Of a stretch of DNA of 64,000 bases, positions 1-7,771 are shown in pieces. Under the pieces are notes generated by a model. That model saw only the letters and a list, made by a program, of their open reading frames with translations. It was not told the origin of the DNA and made no database searches. The stretch is from contig JAHAGQ010000008.1 in assembly GCA_018373675.1 (NCBI GenBank), forward strand, positions 1 to 64,000. The letters are read 5' to 3'. The DNA is from Collinsella sp. Lineage in GTDB: Bacteria; Actinomycetota; Coriobacteriia; Coriobacteriales; Coriobacteriaceae. A program made the position numbers and the translations under genes. The stretch's first letter is position 1. Every line of letters starts with the position of its first letter.

Positions 1-23
1 GGACCGGGACGGGTTCAACGGCA

Positions 24-59
24 GGCCCCGCCGACCGATTGCAAGCGGTCGGCGGGGCC
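24..59. repeat. Perfect GC-rich inverted repeat at left edge
   Basis: Two 14-base arms (24-37 and 46-59) pair perfectly around an 8-base loop. Neither strand has a clear T tract, so it may or may not terminate transcription. I see no gene in positions 1-306; this stretch holds this hairpin, a second hairpin at about 202-226 and the one touching lysS. Confidence 0.7.
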
Positions 60-192
60 ATTGTGGCTCTTGACAGCGGATTGGGTCATATGAGCGAAAG
101 CCCGCCAGAGCGAGCAAGGTGCCTTCAAGAAAAATGGCGCCGCAGGTTGAGCATAAGTCAGCGAGCGGGTCGCATTTGTGACAAGGTGACGT

Positions 193-226
193 GAAACGAA
201 AGGGCGCTGACCTTTTGGTCGCGCCC
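193..226 (-). terminator. Candidate terminator downstream of lysS
   Basis: On the minus strand a GGGCGC...GCGCCC stem, extended by GACC/GGTC, is followed by TTTCGTTT. It lies about 80 bases past the lysS stop and is the best terminator candidate for that gene. The T tract is interrupted, so strength is uncertain. Confidence 0.5.
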
Positions 227-276
227 TTGAAGTTGAACGTCAGATTGTCCAAATGCGGCCCGCGCAGCGTCGAGCC

Positions 277-303
277 GTTACGCGGTTCGTAGAACCGCGT
301 AAC
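277..303. repeat. Hairpin abutting the lysS stop codon
   Basis: A perfect 12-base inverted repeat (GTTACGCGGTTC, loop GTA, then its complement) sits three bases past the lysS TAA. A close relative, with the same GTTACGCGGTT start, abuts the dtd stop at 4793-4820. Neither copy has a T run. Confidence 0.65.
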
Positions 304-306
304 AAG

Positions 307-2271
307 TTAGTACATCTTTGCGCCGGCGGGAATGGAGGCGTCGAGCTGGATCAGGTTGAGGCGCTCCTCGCCCTCCTCCTCGTGGACAGCGCTGATCAGC
401 ATGCCGCAGCTGGGAATACCCATCATCTTGCGCGGAGGCAGGTTGGTGATGGCGAGCAAGGTCTTGCCAACCAGGTCCTCGGGCTCGTAATAAGCGTGAA
501 TACCGGAGAGGATGGTGCGGTCGGTGCCGGTGCCGTCGTCGAGCGTAAAGTTCAGCAGCTTCTTGGACTTCTTGACGGCCTCGCATGCCTTGACCTTCAC
601 AGCGCGGAAGTCGCTCTTGGAGAAGGTATCAAAGTCGACGAACTCCTCAAACAGCGGCTCAACGGCGATCTTGGAGTAATCGAGCGTGGGCTTAAGCGAC
701 TTAACGAACGGGCTCGCGGCGTTGCCGGCCTCGGCAGCCTTGGCGGCAGCGGCACCGGACTGGAAACCCTTCTCGGGCTTCATGTGCGGGAACAGCAGCA
801 CGTCGCGGATAGAAGCCTGGTTGGTAAGCAGCATGACCACGCGGTCGATACCAATGCCAATGCCGCCCGCGGGAGGCATACCGTACTCGAGGGCGCGCAC
901 GTAGTCCTCGTCATACTCCATGGCCTCATCGTCGCCGCCGGCCTTCTCGGCCATCTGGGCAGCAAAGCGCTCAGCCTGGTCGACCGGGTCGTTGAGCTCG
1001 GAGAATGCGTTGGCGTACTCGTGGCCGGCGATGACCAGCTCAAAGCGGTGGGTCAAACGCGGGTCGTCCTCAAAACGCTTGGCGAGCGGGCTGACCTCGA
1101 TGGGGTAATCGCACACGAAGGTCGGGTTGACGATGGTGTCCTCGCCCAGCTCATCGTAGATCTCGGCGATAATCTTGCCGGCGGTCCACTCGGGCTTAAT
1201 CTCCAGGCCCTTCTCGCGCGCGGCGGCAGCAAGCTCCTCGACCGGCGTGTCGATGGTGACCTGCTTGCCGAGCACGTCGGAGACGATGTCGGTCATGGGA
1301 CGGCTGGCCCACTCACCAGAAAGGTCGATGGTCTGGCCCTGGTACTCGATGACCTCGGGGTTGCCGATGGCCTTGTTAGCCGCCTTAATGACACCCTGGG
1401 CGAGCGCCTTCATGCCCTCGAGGTCAGAGAAGGCACGGTAGGCCTCCATCGTGGTGAACTCGGGGTTGTGGGTGAGGTCCATGCCCTCGTTACGGAAGAT
1501 GCGGCCGATCTCGAACACGCGCTCAAAACCACCGACGATGCAGCGCTTGAGGTGCAGCTCGGTGGCAATACGCAGGTAGCACTCCTGATCGAGCGCGTTG
1601 AAGTGGGTAATGAACGGCTTGGCAGTAGCGCCGCCCTGGATGGTCTGCAGGATGGGGGTCTCGACCTCCATGTAGCCGTCGGACTCCATAAAGCGACGGA
1701 AGGTAGAGAGAATCTGCGAACGCTTACGGAAGGTCTCGCGAACGTCGTCGTTGGCGATCAGGTCGACATAGCGCTGGCGATAGCGGGTCTCCTTGTCGGA
1801 AAGACCGTGGAACTTCTCGGGCAGCGGACGAACGGCCTTGGAAAGCAGGGTCGCGCTCTTAGGGGCAACGGAAAGCTGGCCGCGCTGGGTGCGCACGACC
1901 ACGCCGGTCACGCCCAGGATGTCGCCCAGGTCGAGCGCCTTGAGCGTATTCCAGGCAGCCTCGTCCATGTCGTTGATGCGGCAGAACAGCTGAATCTCGG
2001 CAGTCGCATCGCGTACGACGATGAACATTATCTTGCCCTGACCGCGCTTGGCGACCACGCGGCCGGCGATCTTCACGACGTCCTCGGTGTCCTCGCCATC
2101 GGCAAGCTCGGCGTACTTAGTCTCGATATCGGCGACGTAGTCCTCAAGCTCAGAGTGCTCGGGATAGGGGTTCTGGCCCGCCTCGAACAGGGCGGCGCGC
2201 TTGGCCAGGCGGGTGGCGCGCTCGTCGTTGAGCGTCGATGCCTGATCTGCGGCGTTCTGGTTCTCTGCCAT
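307..2271 (-). CDS. lysS: Lysine--tRNA ligase with C-terminal tRNA-binding domain
   Basis: Class II lysyl-tRNA synthetase, which charges tRNA-Lys in the cytoplasm. The N-terminal OB-fold anticodon-binding domain is followed by the catalytic core: motif 2 around EIGRIFRNEGMD and motif 3 around GIGIGIDRVVMLL. The core ends near residue 500. An Ala-rich linker then leads to a separate domain at about 540-654 that resembles the EMAP/MetRS-C/Trbp111-type tRNA-binding OB fold (ILSGIHAYYEPEDL, NLPPRKMMGIPSCGMLI). At 654 aa the protein is about 150 residues longer than ordinary bacterial LysRS. The start is supported by AGGAG upstream of the ATG. It lies downstream of greA, a common pairing, with a hairpin between them. 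The family call is secure; the function of the tail is inferred. Confidence 0.96.
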   Translation of the reverse strand: MAENQNAADQASTLNDERATRLAKRAALFEAGQNPYPEHSELEDYVADIETKYAELADGEDTEDVVKIAGRVVAKRGQGKIMFIVVRDATAEIQLFCRINDMDEAAWNTLKALDLGDILGVTGVVVRTQRGQLSVAPKSATLLSKAVRPLPEKFHGLSDKETRYRQRYVDLIANDDVRETFRKRSQILSTFRRFMESDGYMEVETPILQTIQGGATAKPFITHFNALDQECYLRIATELHLKRCIVGGFERVFEIGRIFRNEGMDLTHNPEFTTMEAYRAFSDLEGMKALAQGVIKAANKAIGNPEVIEYQGQTIDLSGEWASRPMTDIVSDVLGKQVTIDTPVEELAAAAREKGLEIKPEWTAGKIIAEIYDELGEDTIVNPTFVCDYPIEVSPLAKRFEDDPRLTHRFELVIAGHEYANAFSELNDPVDQAERFAAQMAEKAGGDDEAMEYDEDYVRALEYGMPPAGGIGIGIDRVVMLLTNQASIRDVLLFPHMKPEKGFQSGAAAAKAAEAGNAASPFVKSLKPTLDYSKIAVEPLFEEFVDFDTFSKSDFRAVKVKACEAVKKSKKLLNFTLDDGTGTDRTILSGIHAYYEPEDLVGKTLLAITNLPPRKMMGIPSCGMLISAVHEEEGEERLNLIQLDASIPAGAKMY

Positions 2272-2289
2272 AAGTTAGCTCCTCAAACT

Positions 2290-2322
2290 AAAACGCTCCC
2301 CAGGATTCGGTCCCAGGGAGCG
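2290..2322 (-). terminator. Hairpin with short T run between greA and lysS
   Basis: CGCTCCC and GGGAGCG arms with additional pairing are followed on the minus strand by TTTTAG. It may terminate or attenuate greA transcription ahead of lysS; the short T run suggests read-through. Confidence 0.55.
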
Positions 2323-2350
2323 AAAACATACCTTTACGCGGGACCGTGGT

Positions 2351-2821
2351 CTAGCGTGCGATCTTGGCGATGGTGTAGACGCGAGTCTTGCCGGAAGGCG
2401 TAACGACCTCGACGGAGTCGCCCTCGCCGTGACCGATGATGGCGTGACCGACCGGAGACTCGTTGGAAATCTTGTGCTCGAGCGAGTTGGTCTCGGTGGT
2501 ACCGACGAGCGTGACTTCCATGACCTCGCCGTTGGGATCAATCAGCGAAACGGTGGAACCGATGGAGACGGTCAGGTCGCCCGTGGTGGCAGCAACCTGA
2601 GCGTTGGCGAGGATGGCCTGGATCTCGGCAATACGAGCGGCGTTCTGGGCCTGCTTGTCCTTAGCGGCGTCGTACTCGGAGTTCTCCGAAAGGTCGCCGA
2701 ACGCGCGGGCTTCCTTGATGTCCTCGACGATCTCCTTGGCGTAATCGCCCTCACGCCAAGCGAGCTCCTCGACGAGCTTCTGGCGGCCCTCAGCGGTCAG
2801 TACGATCTGGCTTGCGTCCAT
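2351..2821 (-). CDS. greA: Transcription elongation factor GreA
   Basis: GreA rescues backtracked RNA polymerase by stimulating transcript cleavage. The sequence has the N-terminal coiled coil (LTAEGRQKLVEELAWR, then the DLSENSEYDAAK tip with its acidic residues) and a C-terminal FKBP-like domain ending SPVGHAIIGHGEGD and TPSGKTRVYTI. At 156 aa it is normal length. I place the start at the MDASQIVLT methionine because GGAG lies eight bases upstream; an in-frame ATG ten codons earlier lacks a site. A perfect TTGACA lies about 40 bases upstream of the start, but no convincing -10 follows it. lysS follows downstream. Confidence 0.95.
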   Translation of the reverse strand: MDASQIVLTAEGRQKLVEELAWREGDYAKEIVEDIKEARAFGDLSENSEYDAAKDKQAQNAARIAEIQAILANAQVAATTGDLTVSIGSTVSLIDPNGEVMEVTLVGTTETNSLEHKISNESPVGHAIIGHGEGDSVEVVTPSGKTRVYTIAKIAR

Positions 2822-2867
2822 ACGGATATCTCCCCAACTCTGATCAAACAATCAACTGTCAACAAAA

Positions 2868-2902
2868 CGAAAAAGACCGGCTAGCCTGCGGGCAAGCCGG
2901 TC
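2868..2902 (-). terminator. Rho-independent terminator after tatA
   Basis: On the minus strand GACCGGCT pairs with AGCCGGTC around a short loop, followed by TTTTTCGTTTT. It sits between the tatA stop and greA and would end tatA transcripts. Confidence 0.8.
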
Positions 2903-2927
2903 AGGTGCTCACCCCAAAGGGATGGGA

Positions 2928-3203
2928 CTACTCTGCGTCCGCGTCGCTGTCCTCTGCCTGCTTCTTCTTGGCAGCAGCGAGCTTGGCCTCGAGCTCAGCG
3001 ATCTCCTTGTCCTCCTCGGACTGCTCGACCACGACCTCCTCGGCCTGCTTGGTCTCGGCCTTATCGTCGCCCTCCATACCCTCACGGATATTCTTGACGG
3101 TAGAGCCGAGGGACTTGCCGAGCTTCGGCAGGTTCTTGGGCCCGAAGATAATCAGGACAACGACGAGAATAATGATGAGCTCAGGAGCCCTCAGTCCAAA
3201 CAT
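2928..3203 (-). CDS. tatA: Sec-independent translocase subunit TatA
   Basis: TatA builds the membrane pore of the twin-arginine pathway, which exports folded proteins. The 91-aa product starts MFGLRAPELI, has one N-terminal membrane helix, the hinge FGPKNLPKLGKS and an amphipathic helix, then a charged Glu/Lys/Ala-rich tail, all typical of TatA. GGAGG precedes the chosen ATG; the open frame extends upstream through the tRNA-Pro region, which is not coding. It has its own promoter and terminator. No tatB or tatC is in the window. A Tat-type substrate candidate is the binding protein at 56.1 kb. Confidence 0.93.
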   Translation of the reverse strand: MFGLRAPELIIILVVVLIIFGPKNLPKLGKSLGSTVKNIREGMEGDDKAETKQAEEVVVEQSEEDKEIAELEAKLAAAKKKQAEDSDADAE

Positions 3204-3239
3204 GTAGACCTCCACAATACAGCGAGACAAGCTCGAATG

Positions 3240-3268
3240 AGTATACCGCGGGTATCGCGGTATCACAA
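3240..3268 (-). promoter_or_regulatory. Sigma-70-type promoter for tatA
   Basis: On the minus strand TTGTGA (3263-3268) is separated by 17 bases from TATACT (3240-3245), about 37 bases ahead of the tatA start. Both boxes are close to consensus. Confidence 0.7.
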
Positions 3269-3276
3269 CACTAGCT

Positions 3277-3304
3277 AAAAAAAGGGACCGCAAGAAGCGG
3301 TCCC
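3277..3304 (-). terminator. Terminator after tRNA-Pro
   Basis: A perfect 8-base stem GGGACCGC/GCGGTCCC with loop TTCTT is followed by seven Ts on the minus strand, immediately downstream of the tRNA. Confidence 0.9.
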
Positions 3305-3315
3305 TCCTCATGCTC

Positions 3316-3392
3316 TGGTCGGGTTGACTGGATTTGAACCAGCGACCCCTGCGTCCCGAACGCAGTGCTCTACCAAACTGAGCCACAACCCG
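3316..3392 (-). tRNA. tRNA-Pro (anticodon CGG)
   Basis: The acceptor stem CGGGTTG pairs with CAACCCG, followed by A and an encoded CCA. The anticodon loop reads TTCGGGA, giving anticodon CGG for proline. The T arm carries GGTTCAAATCC. It is 77 nt with CCA. A strong terminator follows. Confidence 0.96.
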
Positions 3393-3441
3393 TTAGCTCG
3401 ACTATAGTAACAAAGATTTTCGCCGCGTGCTAGAGAAATTT

Positions 3442-4338
3442 TTATTTCTTTGGCGCGTCGATTTGAACCGTGTTGGGAATAAGCTCAGTCGCGCAGGCCC
3501 ACCAGCCATTTTGCTGGGCAGCATCGGCAAGCCTTTCGACCGTGGCAGCGGTGTCGCAAATGGCAAACGAGCAGGCACCCGATCCGCACACATCTACAGC
3601 AACGGTTCCGTCCTGTTTACGCAGCCAGTCGAGGACCGTTTGAATCTGCGACTCCATCTGTGCGGAAATGACACCCAGATTGTTATGGATGAGTGCATAT
3701 GCCGTCTCGGCATCACCAGCACGCAAGGCAGAAGCTATCGCGCCGGGCTTGTCCGCAGGCACCGGGGCCTCGTCAAAACGTCGATAGGCTTCAATTGTCG
3801 AAACGCTTGCCTCGCGCGGCTTGACCAGCACGACGGGCGTCGCGGGCAGCGCGGGGTACTCAGTTGCCAGCACGTCTCCCCCACCTACGTAGAACGCAGG
3901 ACTCGCGTGCAAAAAGAACGGGACGTCAGCACCAATACCCCGCGCAATCTCGTCGAGCGCTGGGTCGGTGCGATCAATGCCCCAGAGCTCTGCCAAGGCG
4001 ACAATGACCGCGGCCGCATCCGTCGAGGGGCCGCCCAAGCCGGCGCACAATGGAATGCGCTTCTCAATCGTCACGCAGATGTTTGCCTCGCGACCATAAT
4101 GCTCGGCCATAGCAACCGCAACCCGATACGCCGTATTCTTTTGCATGGGAAAATCTGATGCCGGAACCGTCTGGACGGTCAGCGCCTGCGCCGGCGTGAC
4201 CGTCACGGTATCGGAAAGACCGACGGCCGCCATCAGGGAATCGACCCTGTGGTAGCCGCGGTCATCGCGCTCGGTATGAACCCCCAGGTAGAGGTTAATC
4301 TTTGCCGGCGCGGAAAGAGTCAGGGACCGATCGGTCAC
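3442..4338 (-). CDS. ispE: 4-diphosphocytidyl-2-C-methyl-D-erythritol kinase
   Basis: IspE phosphorylates CDP-methylerythritol in the MEP route to isoprenoid precursors. It is a GHMP-family kinase: N-terminal PAKINLYLGV and the ATP-binding glycine loop at PLCAGLGGPSTDAAA, slightly altered from the usual GGGSSDAA, followed by the C-terminal GSGACSFAIC motif. Length (298 aa) is normal. Its start lies two bases from the veg stop, so the two are co-transcribed from a promoter upstream of veg. It shows that the organism uses the MEP pathway, relevant to the divergent DXS-like gene at 53.8 kb. Confidence 0.94.
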   Translation of the reverse strand: MTDRSLTLSAPAKINLYLGVHTERDDRGYHRVDSLMAAVGLSDTVTVTPAQALTVQTVPASDFPMQKNTAYRVAVAMAEHYGREANICVTIEKRIPLCAGLGGPSTDAAAVIVALAELWGIDRTDPALDEIARGIGADVPFFLHASPAFYVGGGDVLATEYPALPATPVVLVKPREASVSTIEAYRRFDEAPVPADKPGAIASALRAGDAETAYALIHNNLGVISAQMESQIQTVLDWLRKQDGTVAVDVCGSGACSFAICDTAATVERLADAAQQNGWWACATELIPNTVQIDAPKK

Positions 4339-4340
4339 CG

Positions 4341-4637
4341 TTAATGCTCCTCGAGCTGATTGCCGAGCGGGGTAAAGATATGCTCGCCGCTCTCGGGGTC
4401 GAACAGCTCGACCTGACCGGTGAGCACATCGATATACTGGTAGGACTGACGCGACTTGCGGCCACGACGCTCGTCAACCTCGACAATGAAGACGGCCGGG
4501 TGGACGCTCTTGATGGTGCCCATGCGCTCGACGACGCGGGTACGGCCCATGTTGGCCTTAACCTTGACGCGATCGCCCACCATATCGGTCAGCTTCTCGT
4601 GGATGTCGTCGACGTGATTGACTTCCATCTCTTCCAT
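4341..4637 (-). CDS. veg: Veg family protein (DUF1021)
   Basis: A small basic beta-rich protein matching the Veg family: DRVKVKANMGRTRVVERMG, then GTIKSVHPAVFIVEVDE and SYQYIDVLTGQVELFDPESG. In Bacillus subtilis Veg affects biofilm gene expression; its molecular activity is unclear. Four in-frame start options exist. I choose the ATG eight bases after GGAGG (98 aa). It is directly upstream of ispE with a two-base gap. Confidence 0.88.
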   Translation of the reverse strand: MEEMEVNHVDDIHEKLTDMVGDRVKVKANMGRTRVVERMGTIKSVHPAVFIVEVDERRGRKSRQSYQYIDVLTGQVELFDPESGEHIFTPLGNQLEEH

Positions 4638-4704
4638 GAACAGGGCCTCCAGAAGGTGCAATTCAAAAAGGGGATAATACCCCTAAGATAGACAAAACTC
4701 TAAT

Positions 4705-4734
4705 ACTATAGCACCCTGTTGTGGCCATACGCAA
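4705..4734 (-). promoter_or_regulatory. Candidate promoter for veg-ispE
   Basis: On the minus strand TTGCGT (4729-4734) lies 18 bases from TATAGT (4705-4710), about 70 bases upstream of veg. It matches sigma-70 boxes moderately well. Confidence 0.5.
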
Positions 4735-4792
4735 GTAGCTAAAAAAACCCGGTCTCGAATACGTACCAGACGACAATCTCGCATGACCAGTT

Positions 4793-4820
4793 GTTACGCG
4801 GTTTGGTAAAACCGAGTAAC
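4793..4820. repeat. Hairpin abutting the dtd stop codon
   Basis: A 12-base inverted repeat with one mismatch (GTTACGCGGTTT, loop GGTA, AAACCGAGTAAC) ends exactly where the dtd TAG begins. It is related to the hairpin at 277-303 after lysS. Confidence 0.65.
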
Positions 4821-5267
4821 CTAAAGGTTATCGGTGTCCAAGACGATGGTGAATGGGCCGTCGTTGACCAAGTCGACTTTCATATCGGCGCCAAAAATGC
4901 CGTGCGCCACGTGTTCGACATCTTGGCGAACGAGCGTCAGGAAGTACTCGTAGAGCTCGTTGGCAACATCGGGCGCGCCGGCATCCGTAAACGATGGGCG
5001 GCGACCGTGGCGGCAGTCAGCGAACAGCGTGAACTGCGACACCACGAGCACCTCACCGTCGACATCGGCAAGCGCCAAGTTGGTCTTGCCGTTCTCGTCC
5101 TCGTTGATGCGCAGCCCGCGGAGCTTGCCCCACAGCTTATCGGCCTCGGCACGCGTATCGCCATGGCCCACACCCAGCAGCACCAGGTAGCCGCATCCAA
5201 TGCGGCCCACGCACTCGCCGTCGACCGTCACGCCGGCATTGAGTACGCGCTGCACCACCGCACGCAC
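4821..5267 (-). CDS. dtd: D-aminoacyl-tRNA deacylase
   Basis: Dtd hydrolyses D-amino acids mis-attached to tRNA and so protects translation. The 148-aa product has MRAVVQRVLNAGVTVDG at the N terminus, the SQFTLFADCRHGRRPSF active-site motif and the C-terminal NDGPFTIVLDTD loop (Gly-Pro chirality motif). The start is GTG, with GAGGAG just upstream inside the end of rdgB. It starts three bases after the rdgB stop, so the two form an operon. Confidence 0.94.
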   Translation of the reverse strand: MRAVVQRVLNAGVTVDGECVGRIGCGYLVLLGVGHGDTRAEADKLWGKLRGLRINEDENGKTNLALADVDGEVLVVSQFTLFADCRHGRRPSFTDAGAPDVANELYEYFLTLVRQDVEHVAHGIFGADMKVDLVNDGPFTIVLDTDNL

Positions 5268-5270
5268 GGC

Positions 5271-5912
5271 CTACTCCTCGCCCGTCAGCTTGGCGGACAG
5301 ATGCTCGAGCGCGTGGAAACGATGGCTGATGGCGTTCTTCTCGTCAGCCGTCAGCTCGGCCATGGTCTTGCCCGGCGTGTCGACCGGCAGGAACAGCGGG
5401 TCGTAGCCAAAGCCGTGATCGCCGCGGCCCTCGTGTGCGATAGTGCCCTCGCAGGCGCCCTCACCATAGGTGACCAAACCGTCCGTGTCGATGAGCGCAA
5501 CGACGCTCATAAAGCGCGCGGTGCGATCCTCGTCGGCCACGCCTTCCAGGTTAACGAGCAGCTTGGCGTTGTTGGCGGCATCGTCGCCGTGCACGCCCGC
5601 ATAGCGCGCGCTATACACGCCCGGCTCGCCGTCCAGGGCATCAACGACCAAGCCCGAATCGTCGGCAATGGCCATGAGCCCCGTCTCTTCGACCGCGGCT
5701 TGGGCCTTGATGATGGCGTTCTCCAAAAACGTCGTGCCGTTTTCCTCGGGATCCTCAAAATCGCCCAGCTGGCCGAGCGCTACAAAGCGCACCTCGGGCA
5801 TAACCTTGCCCAAAATGGCCTCGATCTCAGTGAGCTTATGGGCGTTGCCCGTTGCCACGACGATGGTCGCCGCCGGGTCGAGGGTGTCGATGTCGATCTT
5901 CTCAAGTGCCAT
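5271..5912 (-). CDS. rdgB: Non-canonical purine NTP pyrophosphatase (RdgB/HAM1 family)
   Basis: This family removes dITP, ITP and XTP from the nucleotide pool by hydrolysing them to monophosphates. Visible motifs are VATGNAHKLTEIEAIL at the start, FLENAIIKAQAA, then ADDSGLVVDALDGEPGVYSA, and FGYDPLFLP near the C terminus. At 213 aa it is slightly longer than average, mainly at the N terminus. AGGAG precedes the ATG. It is followed after three bases by dtd. Confidence 0.94.
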   Translation of the reverse strand: MALEKIDIDTLDPAATIVVATGNAHKLTEIEAILGKVMPEVRFVALGQLGDFEDPEENGTTFLENAIIKAQAAVEETGLMAIADDSGLVVDALDGEPGVYSARYAGVHGDDAANNAKLLVNLEGVADEDRTARFMSVVALIDTDGLVTYGEGACEGTIAHEGRGDHGFGYDPLFLPVDTPGKTMAELTADEKNAISHRFHALEHLSAKLTGEE

Positions 5913-6012
5913 GAGTGGTCTCCTTGTCTCTATAGCAATGCCGCGCCGAGGGCGACGAGGGCCTCTGCCTCTCCCCTCTCAATCAACGGCTGTCTTGTGC
6001 CTAGACGTCTCC

Positions 6013-6057
6013 GCAGATAAAACCTACCAAATTAAACCTGTCCCTTTTTGGTAGGTT
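6013..6057. repeat. Dispersed palindromic repeat, copy A (after rph)
   Basis: Arms AACCTACCAA (6021-6030) and TTGGTAGGTT (6048-6057) enclose AACCTGTCCCTT. The right arm overlaps the rph stop codon. Close copies occur at 33015-33059, 37891-37930 and 55963-56004. On the minus strand the stem is followed by TTTTATC, so this copy could also terminate rph. Confidence 0.8.
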
Positions 6058-6781
6058 AGGCGAGGGCTTGGCGCTGAAGCTCGATGAGCTCGGCGATACC
6101 TTTGTCGCCCAGGTCGAGCAGGGCGTTGAGGCGCTTACGGTCGAAGGGCGCCTGCTCGCCGGTGCCCTGGAGCTCGATCATCTCACCGGTGTCGGTGGCG
6201 ACGAGGTTCATGTCGACCTCGGCATGGCTGTCCTCGGAATAATCCAAGTCGAGCAGAGTGTTGCCGTCGACAACGCCCATGGAGATGGCAGCCACCTGGC
6301 CGATAAGCGGGATGCGCTCGATCTTGCCCGCCTCGACCCACATGGCGAGGGCGTCGTGCAGCGCCACCCAGGCGCCGGTGATGCTCGCTGTACGCGTGCC
6401 GCCATCGGCCTGAATCACATCGCAGTCGACGGTGACGGTGTACTCGCCGAGCGCCTTCATGTTGACGACGGTACGCAGGCTGCGGCCAATGAGGCGCTCG
6501 ATCTCCATGGAGCGGCCCTTGCGGTTGGCGTGCTCGCGCTTGCAGCGCTTGCCGGTCGACGCCGGCAGCATGGCGTATTCCGCGGTCACCCAGCCGGCCT
6601 TAGCTCCCTTTCGCCAGCCCGGCACGCCCTCCTCGATAGTGGCGGCGCACAGCACGCGCGTGTCACCGAACTCGGCCAGACACGAGCCGTGAGCGTGCTT
6701 CATGACGCCACGGGTGAGCTTAACGGGGCGCAACTCGTTGGCGGCGCGACCGTTGGCGCGGTTGACCTGCATGTACTCCAT
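6056..6781 (-). CDS. rph: Ribonuclease PH
   Basis: RNase PH is a phosphorolytic 3'-5' exoribonuclease that trims the 3' ends of tRNA precursors. The 241-aa product has RPVKLTRGVMKHAHGSCLAEFGDTRVLC at the N terminus (split here: RGVMKHAHGS, GDTRVLCAAT), the R-rich NRKGRSMEIERLIGRSLR region and the phosphate-binding DCDVIQADGGTRTASITG segment. AAGGA lies eight bases before the chosen ATG. murI is upstream and rdgB downstream, in the same orientation. Confidence 0.95.
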   Translation of the reverse strand: MEYMQVNRANGRAANELRPVKLTRGVMKHAHGSCLAEFGDTRVLCAATIEEGVPGWRKGAKAGWVTAEYAMLPASTGKRCKREHANRKGRSMEIERLIGRSLRTVVNMKALGEYTVTVDCDVIQADGGTRTASITGAWVALHDALAMWVEAGKIERIPLIGQVAAISMGVVDGNTLLDLDYSEDSHAEVDMNLVATDTGEMIELQGTGEQAPFDRKRLNALLDLGDKGIAELIELQRQALA

Positions 6782-6835
6782 AGAAATTTCCTTTCGGCAA
6801 AAGATGTGGCGAAGGCTCTGGCAGCTGCCTTACAT

Positions 6836-7720
6836 CTATTTCAGCTCATCGATATCGATATGTTCGATGCTCTTGAGCGGCTGACCAAAGATAAAGCTGC
6901 CCGCCACCGCAAACTCGGCAATGTTATCGGCCGTCGTGGCAAAACGATGCTGCGGCTCGGCGGCGTCGCCCGCCAGCTGCTCGCGGCGCGTGAGGATATC
7001 GGTCAGCTCGCGCGTGGTCTCCTCGGCGGAACTCACGACGCGCACCCCAGGCCCCAGCGCATGGCGGATAGGTCCCACCAACAGCGGAAAATGCGTACAG
7101 CCGAGCACCACGGTATCGATGCCGTGGTCGCGCAGCGGCTCAACCGTGGCACCCACCAGCGCACGCACGGCAGGCGTATCGAAGATGTCCTCGTTCTCAA
7201 GCCACTGTTCCTGCAGATGTGCACCCGAGGCGAGCTCGTGTTCGACAACCTCGACAAAGCTCGAGGCTGGACAGCCGTATACATCGACGCCGGCATCTAG
7301 ATCCTGAATGGCGCGCGTGTAGGCGCCCGAGCGAATAGTGAGGTTGGTAGCGAGCACGCCCACGCGACGCGTACGCGTGCTGTTGATTGCCGCACGGGCA
7401 CCCGGCGCGATCACGCCGATCACGGGAACGTCGAGCACCTGCTGGGCCAAACGCAAGGCCGCAGCGGTCGCCGTGTTGCAGGCGATGACCATAATCTTGA
7501 CGTCGTGCTTCGAAAGCCAACGACCCGCCTGCAGCGCAAACGAGCGCACTTCATCCTCGGTGCGCGTGCCGTAGGGGCAGCGCTTGGTGTCGCCAAAGTA
7601 GTAGACGGACTCGTGCGGCAGCGCCGTCGCAATCGCGCGCGCAACCGTCAGACCGCCCAAACCAGAATCGAACACGCCAATCGGGCGCGTGTCGCCTGCC
7701 GGATTCTCGATATCGGACAT
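6836..7720 (-). CDS. murI: Glutamate racemase
   Basis: MurI makes D-glutamate for peptidoglycan by interconverting L- and D-Glu. Catalytic-cysteine motifs are both present: VIACNTATAAA in the first half and GCTHFPLLVGPI in the second. The start GVFDSGLGGLTVARAI is diagnostic. Length 294 aa is slightly above average. GAGG lies close to the ATG. It precedes rph, and murE lies two genes upstream. Confidence 0.95.
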   Translation of the reverse strand: MSDIENPAGDTRPIGVFDSGLGGLTVARAIATALPHESVYYFGDTKRCPYGTRTEDEVRSFALQAGRWLSKHDVKIMVIACNTATAAALRLAQQVLDVPVIGVIAPGARAAINSTRTRRVGVLATNLTIRSGAYTRAIQDLDAGVDVYGCPASSFVEVVEHELASGAHLQEQWLENEDIFDTPAVRALVGATVEPLRDHGIDTVVLGCTHFPLLVGPIRHALGPGVRVVSSAEETTRELTDILTRREQLAGDAAEPQHRFATTADNIAEFAVAGSFIFGQPLKSIEHIDIDELK

Positions 7721-7771
7721 TACCTCACCAGTCTCTCTCGAAAAGACATGTCCAAGTGCAGCGACGCCGCG

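Noticed and set aside
253..2403. 716-codon plus-strand open frame opposite lysS
   Set aside because: The same antisense effect: no motif, while the minus strand encodes complete LysRS.
2839..2870. Strong promoter for greA based on a perfect TTGACA
   Set aside because: No acceptable -10 lies 16-18 bases downstream, so I did not list it as a feature.
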